Assembly (NCBI GenBank): GCA_045613305.1
Contig: JAZLAU010000031.1
Span: 53,981 to 117,980 of the forward strand
From: SFTJ01 sp045613305
GTDB taxonomy: Bacteria; Bacteroidota; Bacteroidia; Bacteroidales; Muribaculaceae
Reading direction: 5' to 3'
DNA: 64,000 nt
Translations under genes and position numbers: made by a program
The notes under the pieces: model-generated
The model's database searches: none
Told to the model about the DNA's origin: nothing
The model's input: the letters and a program-made list of their open reading frames with translations, nothing else
Part shown: positions 43,561-53,008 of the stretch, in pieces
How positions within the stretch are numbered: the first letter of the stretch is position 1
Layout: each line of letters begins with the position of its first letter

Positions 43561-44181
43561 TTAGAAGCGATATCCAATAGAAATTTGGGCATTGCCGTTT
43601 TTCTCTTCAACTTTAAAAAATCCCAGTACTAAATATTTCTTTGCTTCTGTTAGCCCCATAGTGTATCGTGCTTGTATGAATATTTTTTCAGTGAAGTTGT
43701 ATGTGGCACCCAGACCAAGCCCGAAGTCAAATTTTTTTGCATTGGCATCTACAGTTGTGCTGATGTCATTTTCGTCTTTCATAGTGCATTTGCCGTAGAC
43801 GTTAATGCCAATTTGTGGACCGAAGTCAATACTTAGGTTTGTAGTGACATAGTACTTAAAAATAATAGGGATGTTGATGTAGTTTAAGTGATAGGTGTTT
43901 TTTGTGTGAAGGATATCGGTGTTTGACAATATTTTAGCACCGTCAACGATGGGGCCTTGTGATGCAAATACGATTTCTGGAGCAATTGCAAACTTGTTAG
44001 ATAAGCCCTTTTCAAAGAATGCACCTATTTGATAGCTTATTTTTCCGCCATTGATAGAGTTCTTTCCCCAAAAGTGAGTGTAGTCAACACCAATTTTTGG
44101 ACCGAATGAAAAATTGTCTTGTGCTATTGCAGTTGATATTGCAATGATTAAAAAAACTAATGAGAGTGTGATTTTTTTCAT
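43561..44181 (-). CDS. Small outer-membrane beta-barrel protein
   Basis: A 206-residue protein with a signal peptide (residues 1-20, ends AIAQD) and alternating beta-strand pattern typical of 8-stranded outer-membrane barrels (FSFGPKIGVDYTHFWG, INIPIIFKYYVTTNLSIDFGPQIG, FGLGLGATYNF, AQISIGYRF with terminal Phe). This is the PorT/outer-membrane-porin-like family widespread in Bacteroidota; no enzymatic role is expected. The ATG at 44181 is preferred over an upstream TTG-type start that would add 15 residues before the signal peptide. Confidence 0.75.
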   Translation of the reverse strand: MKKITLSLVFLIIAISTAIAQDNFSFGPKIGVDYTHFWGKNSINGGKISYQIGAFFEKGLSNKFAIAPEIVFASQGPIVDGAKILSNTDILHTKNTYHLNYINIPIIFKYYVTTNLSIDFGPQIGINVYGKCTMKDENDISTTVDANAKKFDFGLGLGATYNFTEKIFIQARYTMGLTEAKKYLVLGFFKVEEKNGNAQISIGYRF

Positions 44182-44223
44182 AAAATTTTTGATTAAAATT
44201 ATAGATACATTGATTATTTTCAA

Positions 44224-44231
44224 CAAAGGTA
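44224..44231 (-). promoter_or_regulatory. -7 box for beta-barrel gene
   Basis: TACCTTTG on the minus strand, 43 bases before the ATG at 44181. No convincing -33 element. The rest of the 285-base intergenic stretch 44182-44466 is A/T-rich and holds only this and the opposite promoter. Confidence 0.5.
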
Positions 44232-44413
44232 TAACATTTAGATGAGAAAAATTACCCCCCCATATTTTAACATTACTTAAGTGATTTTAAGAATAAAGTT
44301 GGGTGTTGTGTGGATTTGTGGTCAAAAAGGCGAGTGATATGTTAAATGACGCAGTGCTTGTAGATAAAGGGTTAAATTAGAGAACTTATGATTAGTGGCA
44401 TCGTGCTATATGG

Positions 44414-44444
44414 TTGCAATAGTAAAGTAAGTTTATTATATTTG
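44414..44444 (+). promoter_or_regulatory. Promoter of beta-galactosidase gene
   Basis: TTG at 44414-44416, 20 bases, TATATTTG at 44437-44444, 23 bases before the ATG. Confidence 0.65.
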
Positions 44445-44466
44445 TAATACAAAAAGTAATACCGAT

Positions 44467-46881
44467 ATGAAACATAGAATTTTAGTGTATTTGATGGCGG
44501 CATTATTAATGCCAGTTGTAGGTAATGCAACATTGAGAAAAGACGTTATGTTGAAAGACGGATGGCGCTTTATGCGTGGCGATGGACCTTGGCAAGAGGT
44601 TTCGATACCACACGATTGGGCTATATACGGACCATTTGACATGGATAACGATTTGCAAGTGGTTGCAATAGCCGAAAATGGCGAGGTGGAGAAAAGCAGT
44701 CACACCGGCCGCACTGGCGGATTGCCATATTACGGCAAAGGTGAATACCGCACAACATTTGTTGCCGATAGTTTAGACCAAAAGAGTTACACATTGCTGT
44801 TTGATGGAGCCATGGAGCATGCTCGAGTGAAGGTAAACGGCAAAGATGTGGGATTGTGGGAAAATGGATACAATGCATTTCATTTTAACATCGACGGAGC
44901 AATAAAAGAAGGCGAAAATACACTTCAGGTAAATTTGGAGCCAAAGAGCCAATCGTCGCGCTGGTATCCGGGTGCGGGCTTGTATCGTAATGTGCACTTG
45001 ATAGTGACAGGCAAAGTGAGAGTTCCGGTATGGGGCACATATATCACCACTCCACACGTGGAAAAAGATTATGCGACTGTAAATTTGAAAGTTCAGATTG
45101 AAGGAGCAAAAACAGGCGATAAAATCGATGTCATTACCGAAATCATCGACCCAAATGGCAAGATGGTTAGCACAAAGAAAACTGTGCATAATGTGGTAGA
45201 GGGTGTTGGCGAAACTCATAACCTATTGGTTGAAGCGCCAATGTTGTGGTCGCCTGAAACTCCACACTTATATAAAGCCGTGACACGCTTGGTTCAAAAT
45301 GATGTTGAATTAGATTGCTATGTTACACGTTTCGGTATTCGAAAGATTGAATATGTGGCTTATAAGGGATTTTTCTTGAACGACAAGTATACAAAATTTA
45401 GAGGCGTATGCAACCACCATGATTTGGGCCCATTGGGCGCAGCTGTAAATAAGGCGGCGTTGAAGCACCAATTGGACTTGCTTAAGGATATGGGTTGTAA
45501 TGCAATCAGAACTTCACATAACATGCCAGCGCCTGAATTGGTAGAATTATGCGATGAAATGGGCTTTATGCTCATGGTAGAATCGTTTGACGAATGGGGT
45601 AAGGCACAAAAAGTGGAAAATGGTTACGGAAATCATTTCGACGAGTGGGCCGAACGCGATATGGTGAACATGTTGCACCATTTCAGAAATAATCCGTCGG
45701 TGGTGATGTGGAGCATTGGCAATGAGGTGCCAACACAACAACAGGTGGATGGCGCAAAGGTTGTGAAATTCTTGCAAGATATTTGTCATCGTGAGGACCC
45801 AACACGTCCAGCAACAAGCGGTATGAATCACTATGGAGCAAGTATTACTAACGGTTTTGCATCGGCATTAGACATACCAGGCTATAACTATAAGGTTAGA
45901 AATTATCAGGATGCATATAACCGTTTAGGCCAGGGTTTGGTGCTTGGTGGAGAAACCGCATCAACAGTGTCGTCGCGTGGGGTATATATGTTCCCAGTAG
46001 AGTTGCGTCACCATGCCACTTACGACAATCATCACAGTTCGTCGTATGACACAGAATATTGCTGGTGGTCAAATCATCCCGACCTTGATTTTGCGGCCGA
46101 TGACGACTTCCCTTGGATGATTGGACAATTTGTGTGGACTGGTTTCGACTATTTGGGCGAACCAACACCTTATGATAATAATGGATGGCCTAACCATAGC
46201 AGTATGTTTGGCATAATCGATTTGGCATCGATACCAAAAGACCGTTATTATTTGTATCGTTCGATATGGAATAAAGATGATGCAACACTTCACATTTTGC
46301 CACACTGGAACTGGAAGGGCCGTGAAGGCGAAGTGACACCTGTGTTTGTGTATACATCATATCCAAAGGCCGAACTATTTGTTAACGGCAAGAGCCAGGG
46401 CGTGAAAGAAAAAAACAATACAAATGAGATGACACGCTATCGCTTAATGTGGAATGAGGTGGTGTATGAACCAGGTGAGGTGAAAGTGGTGGCATATGAT
46501 GCTAATGGCAATAAGGCTGCTGAAAAAGTGATGGTTACAACCGGTAAACCACACCATTTGGTGGCAACGGTTAATAGAGCCACTTTGAATGCTGATGGCG
46601 AAGATTTGGCCTATGTGACTGTTAGAGTAGCCGATAAGCAAGGTAACTTGGTGCCAACCGACGACAGATTGGTGAAGTTTACGGTAGAGGGTGCAGGTGA
46701 ATTCCATGCTACAGCCAATGGCGACCCAACATGTTTGATGCCTTTCCAGAATGCTGAAATGAAATTATTTAGCGGTGCGTTGACTGCAATAGTAAAGGCA
46801 GGCGATGAGGCTGGTAAGATAACTTTCACGGCTAAGGCTAAAGGTGTTAAACCTGTGACTTTAACTATTGACGTGAAATAG
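44467..46881 (+). CDS. Exported GH2 beta-galactosidase/beta-glycosidase
   Basis: An 804-residue glycoside hydrolase family 2 enzyme. The signal peptide is residues 1-21. The sugar-binding jelly roll spans about 22-180 (DGWRFMRGDGPWQEVSIPHDW), an Ig-like domain about 185-290, and the TIM barrel about 295-590. The acid/base glutamate is in MWSIGNEVPTQQ and the nucleophile probably in LGGETAST. C-terminal domains are DUF4982-like (TYSYPKAELFVNGKSQG-type segment, YTSYPKAELFVN) and an invasin-like Ig domain (DGEDLAYVTVRVADKQGN). It would cleave terminal beta-galactosides or related sugars of glycans in the periplasm. It stands alone, not in a recognisable polysaccharide-utilisation locus. Confidence 0.87.
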   Translation: MKHRILVYLMAALLMPVVGNATLRKDVMLKDGWRFMRGDGPWQEVSIPHDWAIYGPFDMDNDLQVVAIAENGEVEKSSHTGRTGGLPYYGKGEYRTTFVADSLDQKSYTLLFDGAMEHARVKVNGKDVGLWENGYNAFHFNIDGAIKEGENTLQVNLEPKSQSSRWYPGAGLYRNVHLIVTGKVRVPVWGTYITTPHVEKDYATVNLKVQIEGAKTGDKIDVITEIIDPNGKMVSTKKTVHNVVEGVGETHNLLVEAPMLWSPETPHLYKAVTRLVQNDVELDCYVTRFGIRKIEYVAYKGFFLNDKYTKFRGVCNHHDLGPLGAAVNKAALKHQLDLLKDMGCNAIRTSHNMPAPELVELCDEMGFMLMVESFDEWGKAQKVENGYGNHFDEWAERDMVNMLHHFRNNPSVVMWSIGNEVPTQQQVDGAKVVKFLQDICHREDPTRPATSGMNHYGASITNGFASALDIPGYNYKVRNYQDAYNRLGQGLVLGGETASTVSSRGVYMFPVELRHHATYDNHHSSSYDTEYCWWSNHPDLDFAADDDFPWMIGQFVWTGFDYLGEPTPYDNNGWPNHSSMFGIIDLASIPKDRYYLYRSIWNKDDATLHILPHWNWKGREGEVTPVFVYTSYPKAELFVNGKSQGVKEKNNTNEMTRYRLMWNEVVYEPGEVKVVAYDANGNKAAEKVMVTTGKPHHLVATVNRATLNADGEDLAYVTVRVADKQGNLVPTDDRLVKFTVEGAGEFHATANGDPTCLMPFQNAEMKLFSGALTAIVKAGDEAGKITFTAKAKGVKPVTLTIDVK

Positions 46882-46901
46882 TTGATAAACGACAAAAATA
46901 A

Positions 46902-46941
46902 AACAGCGTCGATGCTCCGATTACGGAACACCGACGCTGTT
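46902..46941. terminator. Bidirectional terminator between GH2 and hydroxyacid dehydrogenase
   Basis: AACAGCGTCG and CGACGCTGTT form a 10-bp outer stem; inside it TCCG/CGGA extends the hairpin. It lies between two convergent genes. Confidence 0.8.
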
Positions 46942-46966
46942 GTTATATTGGTGTAGTGAAAATTTG

Positions 46967-47923
46967 CTATTTAGCCACATTATTTATTACATTGCCGCTA
47001 ATGTAGCCTTCGAGGTTGGCTTGCAAGGTGCTGATTAGTCGAGTTCTTGCCGCTTGACTAGCCCAAGCAATGTGAGGCGTGATTTGGCAATTCTTGGCTG
47101 AAAGAAGAGGATTGTTGGCAGCAGGAGGCTCGGTTGAAAGAACGTCGACTGCTGCAGCAGCAATTTTGCCGGAATTGAGTGCGTCGGCAAGGTGCTGCTC
47201 GTTAACGAGCGGTCCTCGACCAGTGTTGATTATCACAGCCGAAGGTTTCATTGTGGCCAATCGTTCGGCATTAACGATGTTAAGAGTGTCAGGGGTTAGC
47301 GGACAGTGCAACGAAACAAAATCGCTCGATGCAAATAGTTCGTCAAGATTCATTTTGCATATGCCCTCGGGCAATGATGACTGTGGTTTAGAAGTGTAGG
47401 CCGCAACTTTCATGCCTAAAGCAAGAGCAATCTTAGCCACAGCGCTACCTGTTTGGCCTAATCCAACGATGCCAATCTGCTTGCCGGCCAACTCAATAAG
47501 CGGAGCTGAGTAGAAGCAGAAGTCTGGACTGTTGACCCACATTCCTTGGTGTACTTGCTCGTCGTGCAAGGCCACTTTGTTGGTGATGTTTAAAATATGG
47601 GCAAATACCATTTGTGCCACCGATGAAGTGCTGTAGGCAGGAACATTGGTGACAATGATGCCACGTTTTCGTGCTGCATCAATGTCGACAACATTGTATC
47701 CGGTAGCCATTACGCCGATATATTTCAAGTTGGGTAGAGCGTCCATAATGACGTCGGTAAAAAGTACCTTGTTGGTTAGAACCGCTTCTGCGCCTTGGCA
47801 ACGGTCAATCACATCGGCGGGAGATGTGCGGTCGTAGATTGTCACATCGCCAAGAGCTTCAATGCCAGCCCATGAAAGGTCGCCTATGTTTGAGGTATAG
47901 GCATCGAGAATTACAATTTTCAT
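46967..47923 (-). CDS. D-2-hydroxyacid dehydrogenase, glycerate-dehydrogenase type
   Basis: A 318-residue NAD(P)-dependent enzyme of the D-isomer-specific 2-hydroxyacid dehydrogenase family (HprA/GhrB-like). The nucleotide loop is IVGLGQTGSAVAKIA. Catalytic residues appear as the Arg in IINTGRGPLVNEQHL, a Glu in LSTEPPAANNPLL and the His in ITPHIAWASQAAR. It reduces hydroxypyruvate or glyoxylate-like 2-oxoacids; D-lactate is less likely given the sequence type. A minus-strand TAAGTTTG box at 47968-47961 lies 38 bases upstream. Confidence 0.85.
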   Translation of the reverse strand: MKIVILDAYTSNIGDLSWAGIEALGDVTIYDRTSPADVIDRCQGAEAVLTNKVLFTDVIMDALPNLKYIGVMATGYNVVDIDAARKRGIIVTNVPAYSTSSVAQMVFAHILNITNKVALHDEQVHQGMWVNSPDFCFYSAPLIELAGKQIGIVGLGQTGSAVAKIALALGMKVAAYTSKPQSSLPEGICKMNLDELFASSDFVSLHCPLTPDTLNIVNAERLATMKPSAVIINTGRGPLVNEQHLADALNSGKIAAAAVDVLSTEPPAANNPLLSAKNCQITPHIAWASQAARTRLISTLQANLEGYISGNVINNVAK

Positions 47924-47998
47924 AATTTAAAAAAAGTTCTTATTGTTAAGATTGCAATTACAAACTTACAAAATAATTTCGGTAGTAGAGGTAAAATC

Positions 47999-48029
47999 TT
48001 TGCATTCCAAACTAAATGTGCTATCTTTG
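47999..48029 (+). promoter_or_regulatory. Consensus promoter of the 64-residue membrane gene
   Basis: TTTG at 47999-48002, 19-base spacer, TATCTTTG at 48022-48029. Both elements match, and the start codon is 33 bases downstream. Confidence 0.8.
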
Positions 48030-48061
48030 CAAAAAGAAAATTAAACTAAAACTCCCAAGAT

Positions 48062-48256
48062 ATGAAGAAGATTGTAGAAGAACAAGGCGTAGAAGTGGAA
48101 GACTTCAAGGCAGCAGTTGCGGAAGAAAAGCCAGATTATGTTCCAACTCCACAAAATGAAATGTTTTTGGCCGACTACAAGCCAGCCAAGGTTGCAGTTT
48201 TGATTGGTTTGGTGTCGTTGGTTATTTGGGCCATCGCTGAGTTTGTGATAGCATAA
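48062..48256 (+). CDS. 64-residue single-pass membrane protein
   Basis: A small protein with an acidic, proline-containing N-terminal part (EDFKAAVAEEKPDYVPTPQNEMF) and one hydrophobic helix at residues 42-64 (VAVLIGLVSLVIWAIAEFVI). No signal peptide, so the acidic half is probably cytosolic. I do not recognise the family. A consensus promoter, an ATG at the right distance, biased codons (AAG, GAA, GTT) and a strong terminator right after it all argue that it is expressed as a single-gene unit. Confidence 0.7.
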   Translation: MKKIVEEQGVEVEDFKAAVAEEKPDYVPTPQNEMFLADYKPAKVAVLIGLVSLVIWAIAEFVIA

Positions 48257-48290
48257 TCGAGTTCTTTGTAGAATAATAAGAAAGAATTAT

Positions 48291-48327
48291 ATCCAGTTGG
48301 GACACTCCCAACTGGATAATTTTTTTG
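48291..48327 (+). terminator. Terminator of the 64-residue membrane gene
   Basis: ATCCAGTTGGGA, loop CAC, TCCCAACTGGAT form a perfect 12-bp stem followed by AATTTTTTTG. Confidence 0.92.
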
Positions 48328-48379
48328 AAAAGAGGATGGTAAAAATTTTCTAAATTCGTATAATATACAAAAATAGTTA

Positions 48380-48387
48380 TATCTTTG
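48380..48387 (+). promoter_or_regulatory. -7 box for ROK kinase
   Basis: TATCTTTG, 66 bases before the ATG at 48454. No exact -33 TTTG at the proper distance. Confidence 0.55.
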
Positions 48388-48453
48388 TAGATGGTAAAAC
48401 TATAGTCAAGATAAACTAAACCAACTAATAATAACTTTAAATTTAAATTTTTT

Positions 48454-49410
48454 ATGGCAAAACCATATGTAATAGGTGTCGACATGGGAGGCACTAATAC
48501 TTGTTTTGGTATTGTTGATGCACGAGGCAATGTAATCGCGAGCAGTTCAATTAAGACTCGTAAGCATAACGATATAAATGATTATATCGATGAATTGCAT
48601 CAAGAGTTGACAAAACTTATTGTTGAAAATGATGCAGAAGGCAAGATTAACGGCATTGGCGTGGGTGCACCAAACGGCAACTACTTCACAGGTGTTATAG
48701 AAGACGCACCAAACTTGCCATGGCCAAGTCCAATACCATTGGCAAAATTGATTAGCGATAAATTTGGTATTCCATGTATTATTACAAACGACGCAAATGC
48801 AGCGGCTTTGGGTGAAATGACCTACGGTGTGGCGCGTGGTTTGAAAGATTTTATCATGATAACACTTGGCACAGGTGTGGGAAGTGGTATCGTAGTTAAT
48901 GGCCAAATGGTGTACGGACACAATGGCTTTGCAGGCGAACTTGGCCACGTGGTGGTTAAGCCAAGCAATGGCCGTCAGTGTGGTTGTGGCCATACAGGCT
49001 GTCTTGAAGCATACTGCTCTGCTACAGGTGTGGCTCGCACTGCTCGTGAATTCCTTGAATTGCGCAAGGAAGACTCTTTGTTGCGTGTGCTTCCAATAGA
49101 TGAAATCACATCGAAGGATGTATATGATGCAGCAGTGAAGGGCGACTTGATAGCAAAGGAAATCTTCGATTACACTGGTACTATTTTGGGTAAGGCTCTT
49201 GCTGACTTCTGTACTTTCTCAGCTCCAGAAGCATTCGTGTTGTTTGGCGGTTTGACCAAATCGGGCGAATATTTGATGAAGCCTATCCGCGAAGCCCTTT
49301 ATGGCAACGTTCTTGGTATCTTTAGCGATGTTAAACTTCTTGTTTCGGAATTGAAAGAAAGCGATGCTGCAGTATTAGGAGCATCGGCTCTTGGTTGGGA
49401 AGCTAAGTAA
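48454..49410 (+). CDS. ROK-family glucokinase
   Basis: A 318-residue sugar kinase of the ROK family. The ATP loop is GVDMGGTNTCFG at residues 8-19. The catalytic Asp lies in ITNDANAAALGEM, the second phosphate loop is TLGTGVGSGIVV, and the zinc-binding CGCGHTGCLE follows. It probably phosphorylates glucose; N-acetylmannosamine or other hexoses are possible. Monocistronic, between its own promoter and terminator. Codon bias suggests strong expression. Confidence 0.85.
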   Translation: MAKPYVIGVDMGGTNTCFGIVDARGNVIASSSIKTRKHNDINDYIDELHQELTKLIVENDAEGKINGIGVGAPNGNYFTGVIEDAPNLPWPSPIPLAKLISDKFGIPCIITNDANAAALGEMTYGVARGLKDFIMITLGTGVGSGIVVNGQMVYGHNGFAGELGHVVVKPSNGRQCGCGHTGCLEAYCSATGVARTAREFLELRKEDSLLRVLPIDEITSKDVYDAAVKGDLIAKEIFDYTGTILGKALADFCTFSAPEAFVLFGGLTKSGEYLMKPIREALYGNVLGIFSDVKLLVSELKESDAAVLGASALGWEAK

Positions 49411-49460
49411 AGCATCGGCATTTATATAAAGAAAAAGAAAAAAGTTTTAATATTAAGTGA

Positions 49461-49498
49461 AGAGCCATATCGGAATTCCGATATGGCTCTAATATTTT
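49461..49498 (+). terminator. Terminator of ROK kinase
   Basis: AGAGCCATATCGG and CCGATATGGCTCT form a 13-bp stem around AATT, followed by AATATTTTTG. Confidence 0.85.
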
Positions 49499-49566
49499 TG
49501 CAGCAAAATGTGAAATGCCATCAAAAAGAAGCATTGTCGTTGATGGCGTGATTTTGCTGGAGGTTC

Positions 49567-50163
49567 TTATAGGGATTTGTTAATTTGGTCGATGTAGTCG
49601 AGCAATTCTTCGCGTCCGCGTCCGTCTTCTGACGAAGTTTCAAAAATAGGAGGAAGTTCTTCCCAAGTTTCGAGCAGTTTGTTTTTATAAGCCACAACAT
49701 TGCGTCCGCCTGCCACCTTGCCCAATTTGTCCATCTTTGTGAATACGATGCTGAAAGGTATGCCGTTCTCGCCAAGCCATTCCATAAACTCAAGGTCTAT
49801 TTTTTGTGGTTCAAGTCGGGAGTCGATAAGGACAAACATGGTTGTCATTTGCTCACGGTACAGAGCATAGCCTTCAATCATGCGTTTTAATTCTTCGCGG
49901 CTTTCTTTGCCACGGCGAGCATAACCATAGCCTGGTAGGTCCACAATGTACCATTCGTCATTGATTAAGAAATGGTTTATGAGCATTGTTTTACCTGGCA
50001 TAGACGATGTTTTAGCCAAACCGTTTTGCCTTGTAAGCATGTTAATAAGCGACGATTTTCCAACATTAGAGCGTCCGATGAAGGCATATTCTGGGCGGTT
50101 GGTGTTTGGGCATTTTGATACGGTGCTATTGCTGATTTCGAATTTCGCAGACTTGATAATCAT
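49567..50163 (-). CDS. engB: Ribosome-biogenesis GTPase EngB (YihA/YsxC)
   Basis: A 198-residue circular-order TRAFAC GTPase needed for large-subunit assembly in studied bacteria. G1 is GRSNVGKSSLIN at about residues 30-41, G2 lies in KTSSMPGKTM, G3 is DLPGYG, and G4 is TKMDK. Length is normal. Downstream of alaS on the same strand but separated from it by a terminator. Confidence 0.92.
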   Translation of the reverse strand: MIIKSAKFEISNSTVSKCPNTNRPEYAFIGRSNVGKSSLINMLTRQNGLAKTSSMPGKTMLINHFLINDEWYIVDLPGYGYARRGKESREELKRMIEGYALYREQMTTMFVLIDSRLEPQKIDLEFMEWLGENGIPFSIVFTKMDKLGKVAGGRNVVAYKNKLLETWEELPPIFETSSEDGRGREELLDYIDQINKSL

Positions 50164-50187
50164 AATAATAGGCTTGATTAGAGTTAT

Positions 50188-50229
50188 TTAAAAGGGGAAA
50201 GCAGATCAATTTCTTGATTTACTTTCCCC
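50188..50229 (-). terminator. Terminator after alaS
   Basis: GGGGAAAG and CTTTCCCC form an 8-bp stem, with an internal GATCAA/TTGATT pairing in the loop. The minus strand continues TTTTAAATAA. Moderate strength. Confidence 0.65.
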
Positions 50230-50260
50230 AGAATGGGATATCGTGTAATATCAAAAAATA

Positions 50261-52885
50261 TTAGATATTAGCATTAACGATTTCTTTCATCTTGTCGAGC
50301 GCAGCCGAAAGACCGTCGGCATTTTTACCGCCAGCTTGAGCAAAGTGAGGTTGGCCACCGCCACCACCTTGTATTAGTTTGGCAGCTTCGCGTACAATCT
50401 TCGAAGCGTTGAGTTCGTTGTTGACAAGATTTTCAGCAATCATAACAGTTAGCGTAGGCTTGTTGTTTTCGTGAGTTGCTGCAACAAAGATGATGTTTTC
50501 TTTTACAGTTGCCTTTAGTTCGAATGCAACACCCTTAACCACTTCGGCCATGCGCGCACCTGAAAGTTGAGCAATTTTAACAGAACCGTGTTCGGTTGCG
50601 TCGGCAATAACTTGCTTAGCAAGGTTCTTTACTCGTTCTTGCATAAACTCTTCGGCTTGCTTCTTGAGAGCAGCGTTTTCAGTGATTGATTTTTGAAGAG
50701 CAACAAGCACGTTTGGAGTGTTGTTAAGAAGTTCTCTGATTTTTCCGAATGTATCTTCGAGTTCGTAAATCGATTCTTCAACACCTTCGCCAGTGATTGC
50801 TTCAAGACGGCGAATGCCAGCAGCGATGCTGCTTTCGCTCACGATTTTAATAAGTCCAATGTTGCCAGTGTTTTTAACGTGAGTACCGCCACAAAGTTCA
50901 ACAGAAGAACCATATTTGATGACGCGAACATTGTCGCCATATTTTTCACCAAACAAAGCCATTGCGCCAAGAGCCTTAGCTTCAGCAATAGGCATATTGC
51001 GGCGTTCGTCGCACTCAATAGCCATGCGCACTTTTTGGTTTGCCAAGCGTTCAACCTTGCGAATTTCTTCTTGAGTCATCTTTTGGAAGTGCGAGAAGTC
51101 GAAGCGAAGCATCTTAGAGTCAACGTAGCTACCTTTTTGCTCAACATGAGAGCCAAGCACTTCGCGAAGAGCTTCGTGAATAAGGTGAGTGGCAGTGTGG
51201 TTAGCAGCAGTAGCGCGTCGGGCTTGCTTGTTGATGACTGCGCGGAATGTTTCGGTAACATCGCCAGGCAATTTCTTGCTTAGATGTATAGGTAGGTTGT
51301 TTTCTCTCTTGGTGTCGAATATTTCGATAACTTCTTCGCCGCAGATGAGTTGACCCTTGTCGCCAACCTGACCACCCATTTCAGCATAGAATGGAGTCTT
51401 GCTAAGAACGATTTGGTAGAATTCGTTATTCTTTTGCTTAACCTTGCGGTAACGAAGTATTTCGGTGTCGATTTCTTCGAAGTCGTAACCCACGAATTCG
51501 GTTTCGCCAGCCTTCACTTCAACCCAGTCGGTAGCTTCAACGGCAGCTGCATTGCGAGCGCGTTGCTTTTGTTGCTCCATCTCGGCATTAAATTCTTCGA
51601 TGTTAGCTTCAAGACCATTTTCGCGAAGAATAAGTTCGGTAAGGTCAAGAGGGAATCCGTAAGTGTCGTAAAGAACAAATGCATCGTGGCCGCTAATTTT
51701 TTGCTTGCCAGCAGCCTTAGTGTCGGCAATTACTTTGTCGAGCATTTTGATGCCGGTTTCAAGGGTGCGCAAGAAGCTGTCTTCTTCTTCCTTGATAACG
51801 CTCTTTATTAGAGTGCTTTGTTGCTTAATTTCAGGATAAGCTTCACCCATCGAATCGATGAGAGTGTCGATGAGTTTGTACATGAATGCTTCGCGTTGGC
51901 CAAGGAATGTGTAGCCGTAACGAACTGCGCGGCGCAGGATGCGTCGAATCACATAACCAGCCTTGGCATTAGAAGGCAATTGTGAGTCGGCGATAGAGAA
52001 TGCAATAGTGCGAATGTGGTCGGCAATAACGCGCATTGCCACATCGCTTTCGTTGCTCTTGCCGTATTCGATGTTAGCGATTTCTGCAATTTTCTTGATA
52101 AGAGGTTGGAACACGTCGGTGTCGTAGTTTGATGTTTTGCCTTGAAGAGCCATGCAAAGGCGTTCAAAACCCATACCGGTGTCGATAACCTTGTTAGGAA
52201 GTTGTTCTAGAGAGCCGTCGGCCTTGCGGTTGTATTGCATAAACACAAGGTTCCAGATTTCAATAACTTGAGGGTGGCTGCCGTTAACTAGTTCACGACC
52301 AGGGATTTTTGCTTTTTCTTCGTCGCTACGAATGTCGACGTGAATTTCAGAGCAAGGACCGCAAGGACCAGTATCGCCCATTTCCCAGAAGTTGTCGTGG
52401 CGGGTTCCGTTAATGATGTGGTCAAGAGGTAGATATTTTTCCCAGTAAGAAGCGGCTTCGTTGTCGCGTTCCAAACCTTCTTCGGCATAGCCTTCGAATA
52501 CGGTAGCGTAGAGGTGTTCTGGGTTAAGTTTCAACACTTGTGTAAGATATTCCCAAGCCCAGTCGATGGCTTCCTTTTTAAAGTAGTCGCCAAATGACCA
52601 GTTGCCCAACATTTCAAACATAGTGTGGTGGTAAGTGTCGTGACCTACTTCTTCAAGGTCGTTGTGCTTACCGCTCACGCGAAGGCACTTTTGAGAGTCG
52701 GCTACGCGTGGCCACTTGATGGCTACGTTGCCAAGAATAATATCTTTAAACTGGTTCATACCAGCGTTGGTGAACATAAGTGTAGGGTCGTCTTTGATAA
52801 CCATAGGTGCAGAAGGTACAATTTGGTGACCTTTGCTGCGGAAGAATTCAACGAATGATTCTCTAATTTCTTTTGCTGTAAGCAT
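50261..52885 (-). CDS. alaS: Alanyl-tRNA synthetase
   Basis: An 874-residue class II aminoacyl-tRNA synthetase. The catalytic core starts RESFVEFFRSKGHQIVPSAP and shows LMFTNAGMNQFKD, GRHD-like TRHDNFWEMGDTGPCGPCSEIH and MGFERLCMALQG. The editing domain has HTATHLIHEALRE and ELCGGTHVKNTG with the zinc ligands. The C-terminal oligomerisation domain ends in QGGGGGQPHFAQAGG, also diagnostic. Normal length. Confidence 0.95.
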   Translation of the reverse strand: MLTAKEIRESFVEFFRSKGHQIVPSAPMVIKDDPTLMFTNAGMNQFKDIILGNVAIKWPRVADSQKCLRVSGKHNDLEEVGHDTYHHTMFEMLGNWSFGDYFKKEAIDWAWEYLTQVLKLNPEHLYATVFEGYAEEGLERDNEAASYWEKYLPLDHIINGTRHDNFWEMGDTGPCGPCSEIHVDIRSDEEKAKIPGRELVNGSHPQVIEIWNLVFMQYNRKADGSLEQLPNKVIDTGMGFERLCMALQGKTSNYDTDVFQPLIKKIAEIANIEYGKSNESDVAMRVIADHIRTIAFSIADSQLPSNAKAGYVIRRILRRAVRYGYTFLGQREAFMYKLIDTLIDSMGEAYPEIKQQSTLIKSVIKEEEDSFLRTLETGIKMLDKVIADTKAAGKQKISGHDAFVLYDTYGFPLDLTELILRENGLEANIEEFNAEMEQQKQRARNAAAVEATDWVEVKAGETEFVGYDFEEIDTEILRYRKVKQKNNEFYQIVLSKTPFYAEMGGQVGDKGQLICGEEVIEIFDTKRENNLPIHLSKKLPGDVTETFRAVINKQARRATAANHTATHLIHEALREVLGSHVEQKGSYVDSKMLRFDFSHFQKMTQEEIRKVERLANQKVRMAIECDERRNMPIAEAKALGAMALFGEKYGDNVRVIKYGSSVELCGGTHVKNTGNIGLIKIVSESSIAAGIRRLEAITGEGVEESIYELEDTFGKIRELLNNTPNVLVALQKSITENAALKKQAEEFMQERVKNLAKQVIADATEHGSVKIAQLSGARMAEVVKGVAFELKATVKENIIFVAATHENNKPTLTVMIAENLVNNELNASKIVREAAKLIQGGGGGQPHFAQAGGKNADGLSAALDKMKEIVNANI

Positions 52886-53008
52886 TACTTAAAATTTATG
52901 TGAAATAAATACTGATTTATTGCTGTTAGTATTGAAAAGTTTAAACTATTTGTTTAACTTTGTTACGAAATAGGATACAAAATTACTCCATAATAACGGT
53001 TTTTGCAA

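Noticed and set aside
50693..51283. 196-residue plus-strand open frame opposite alaS
   Set aside because: Antisense to the editing domain of alaS; Phe/Asn/Ala-rich composition reflects the complementary codons, no features of its own.
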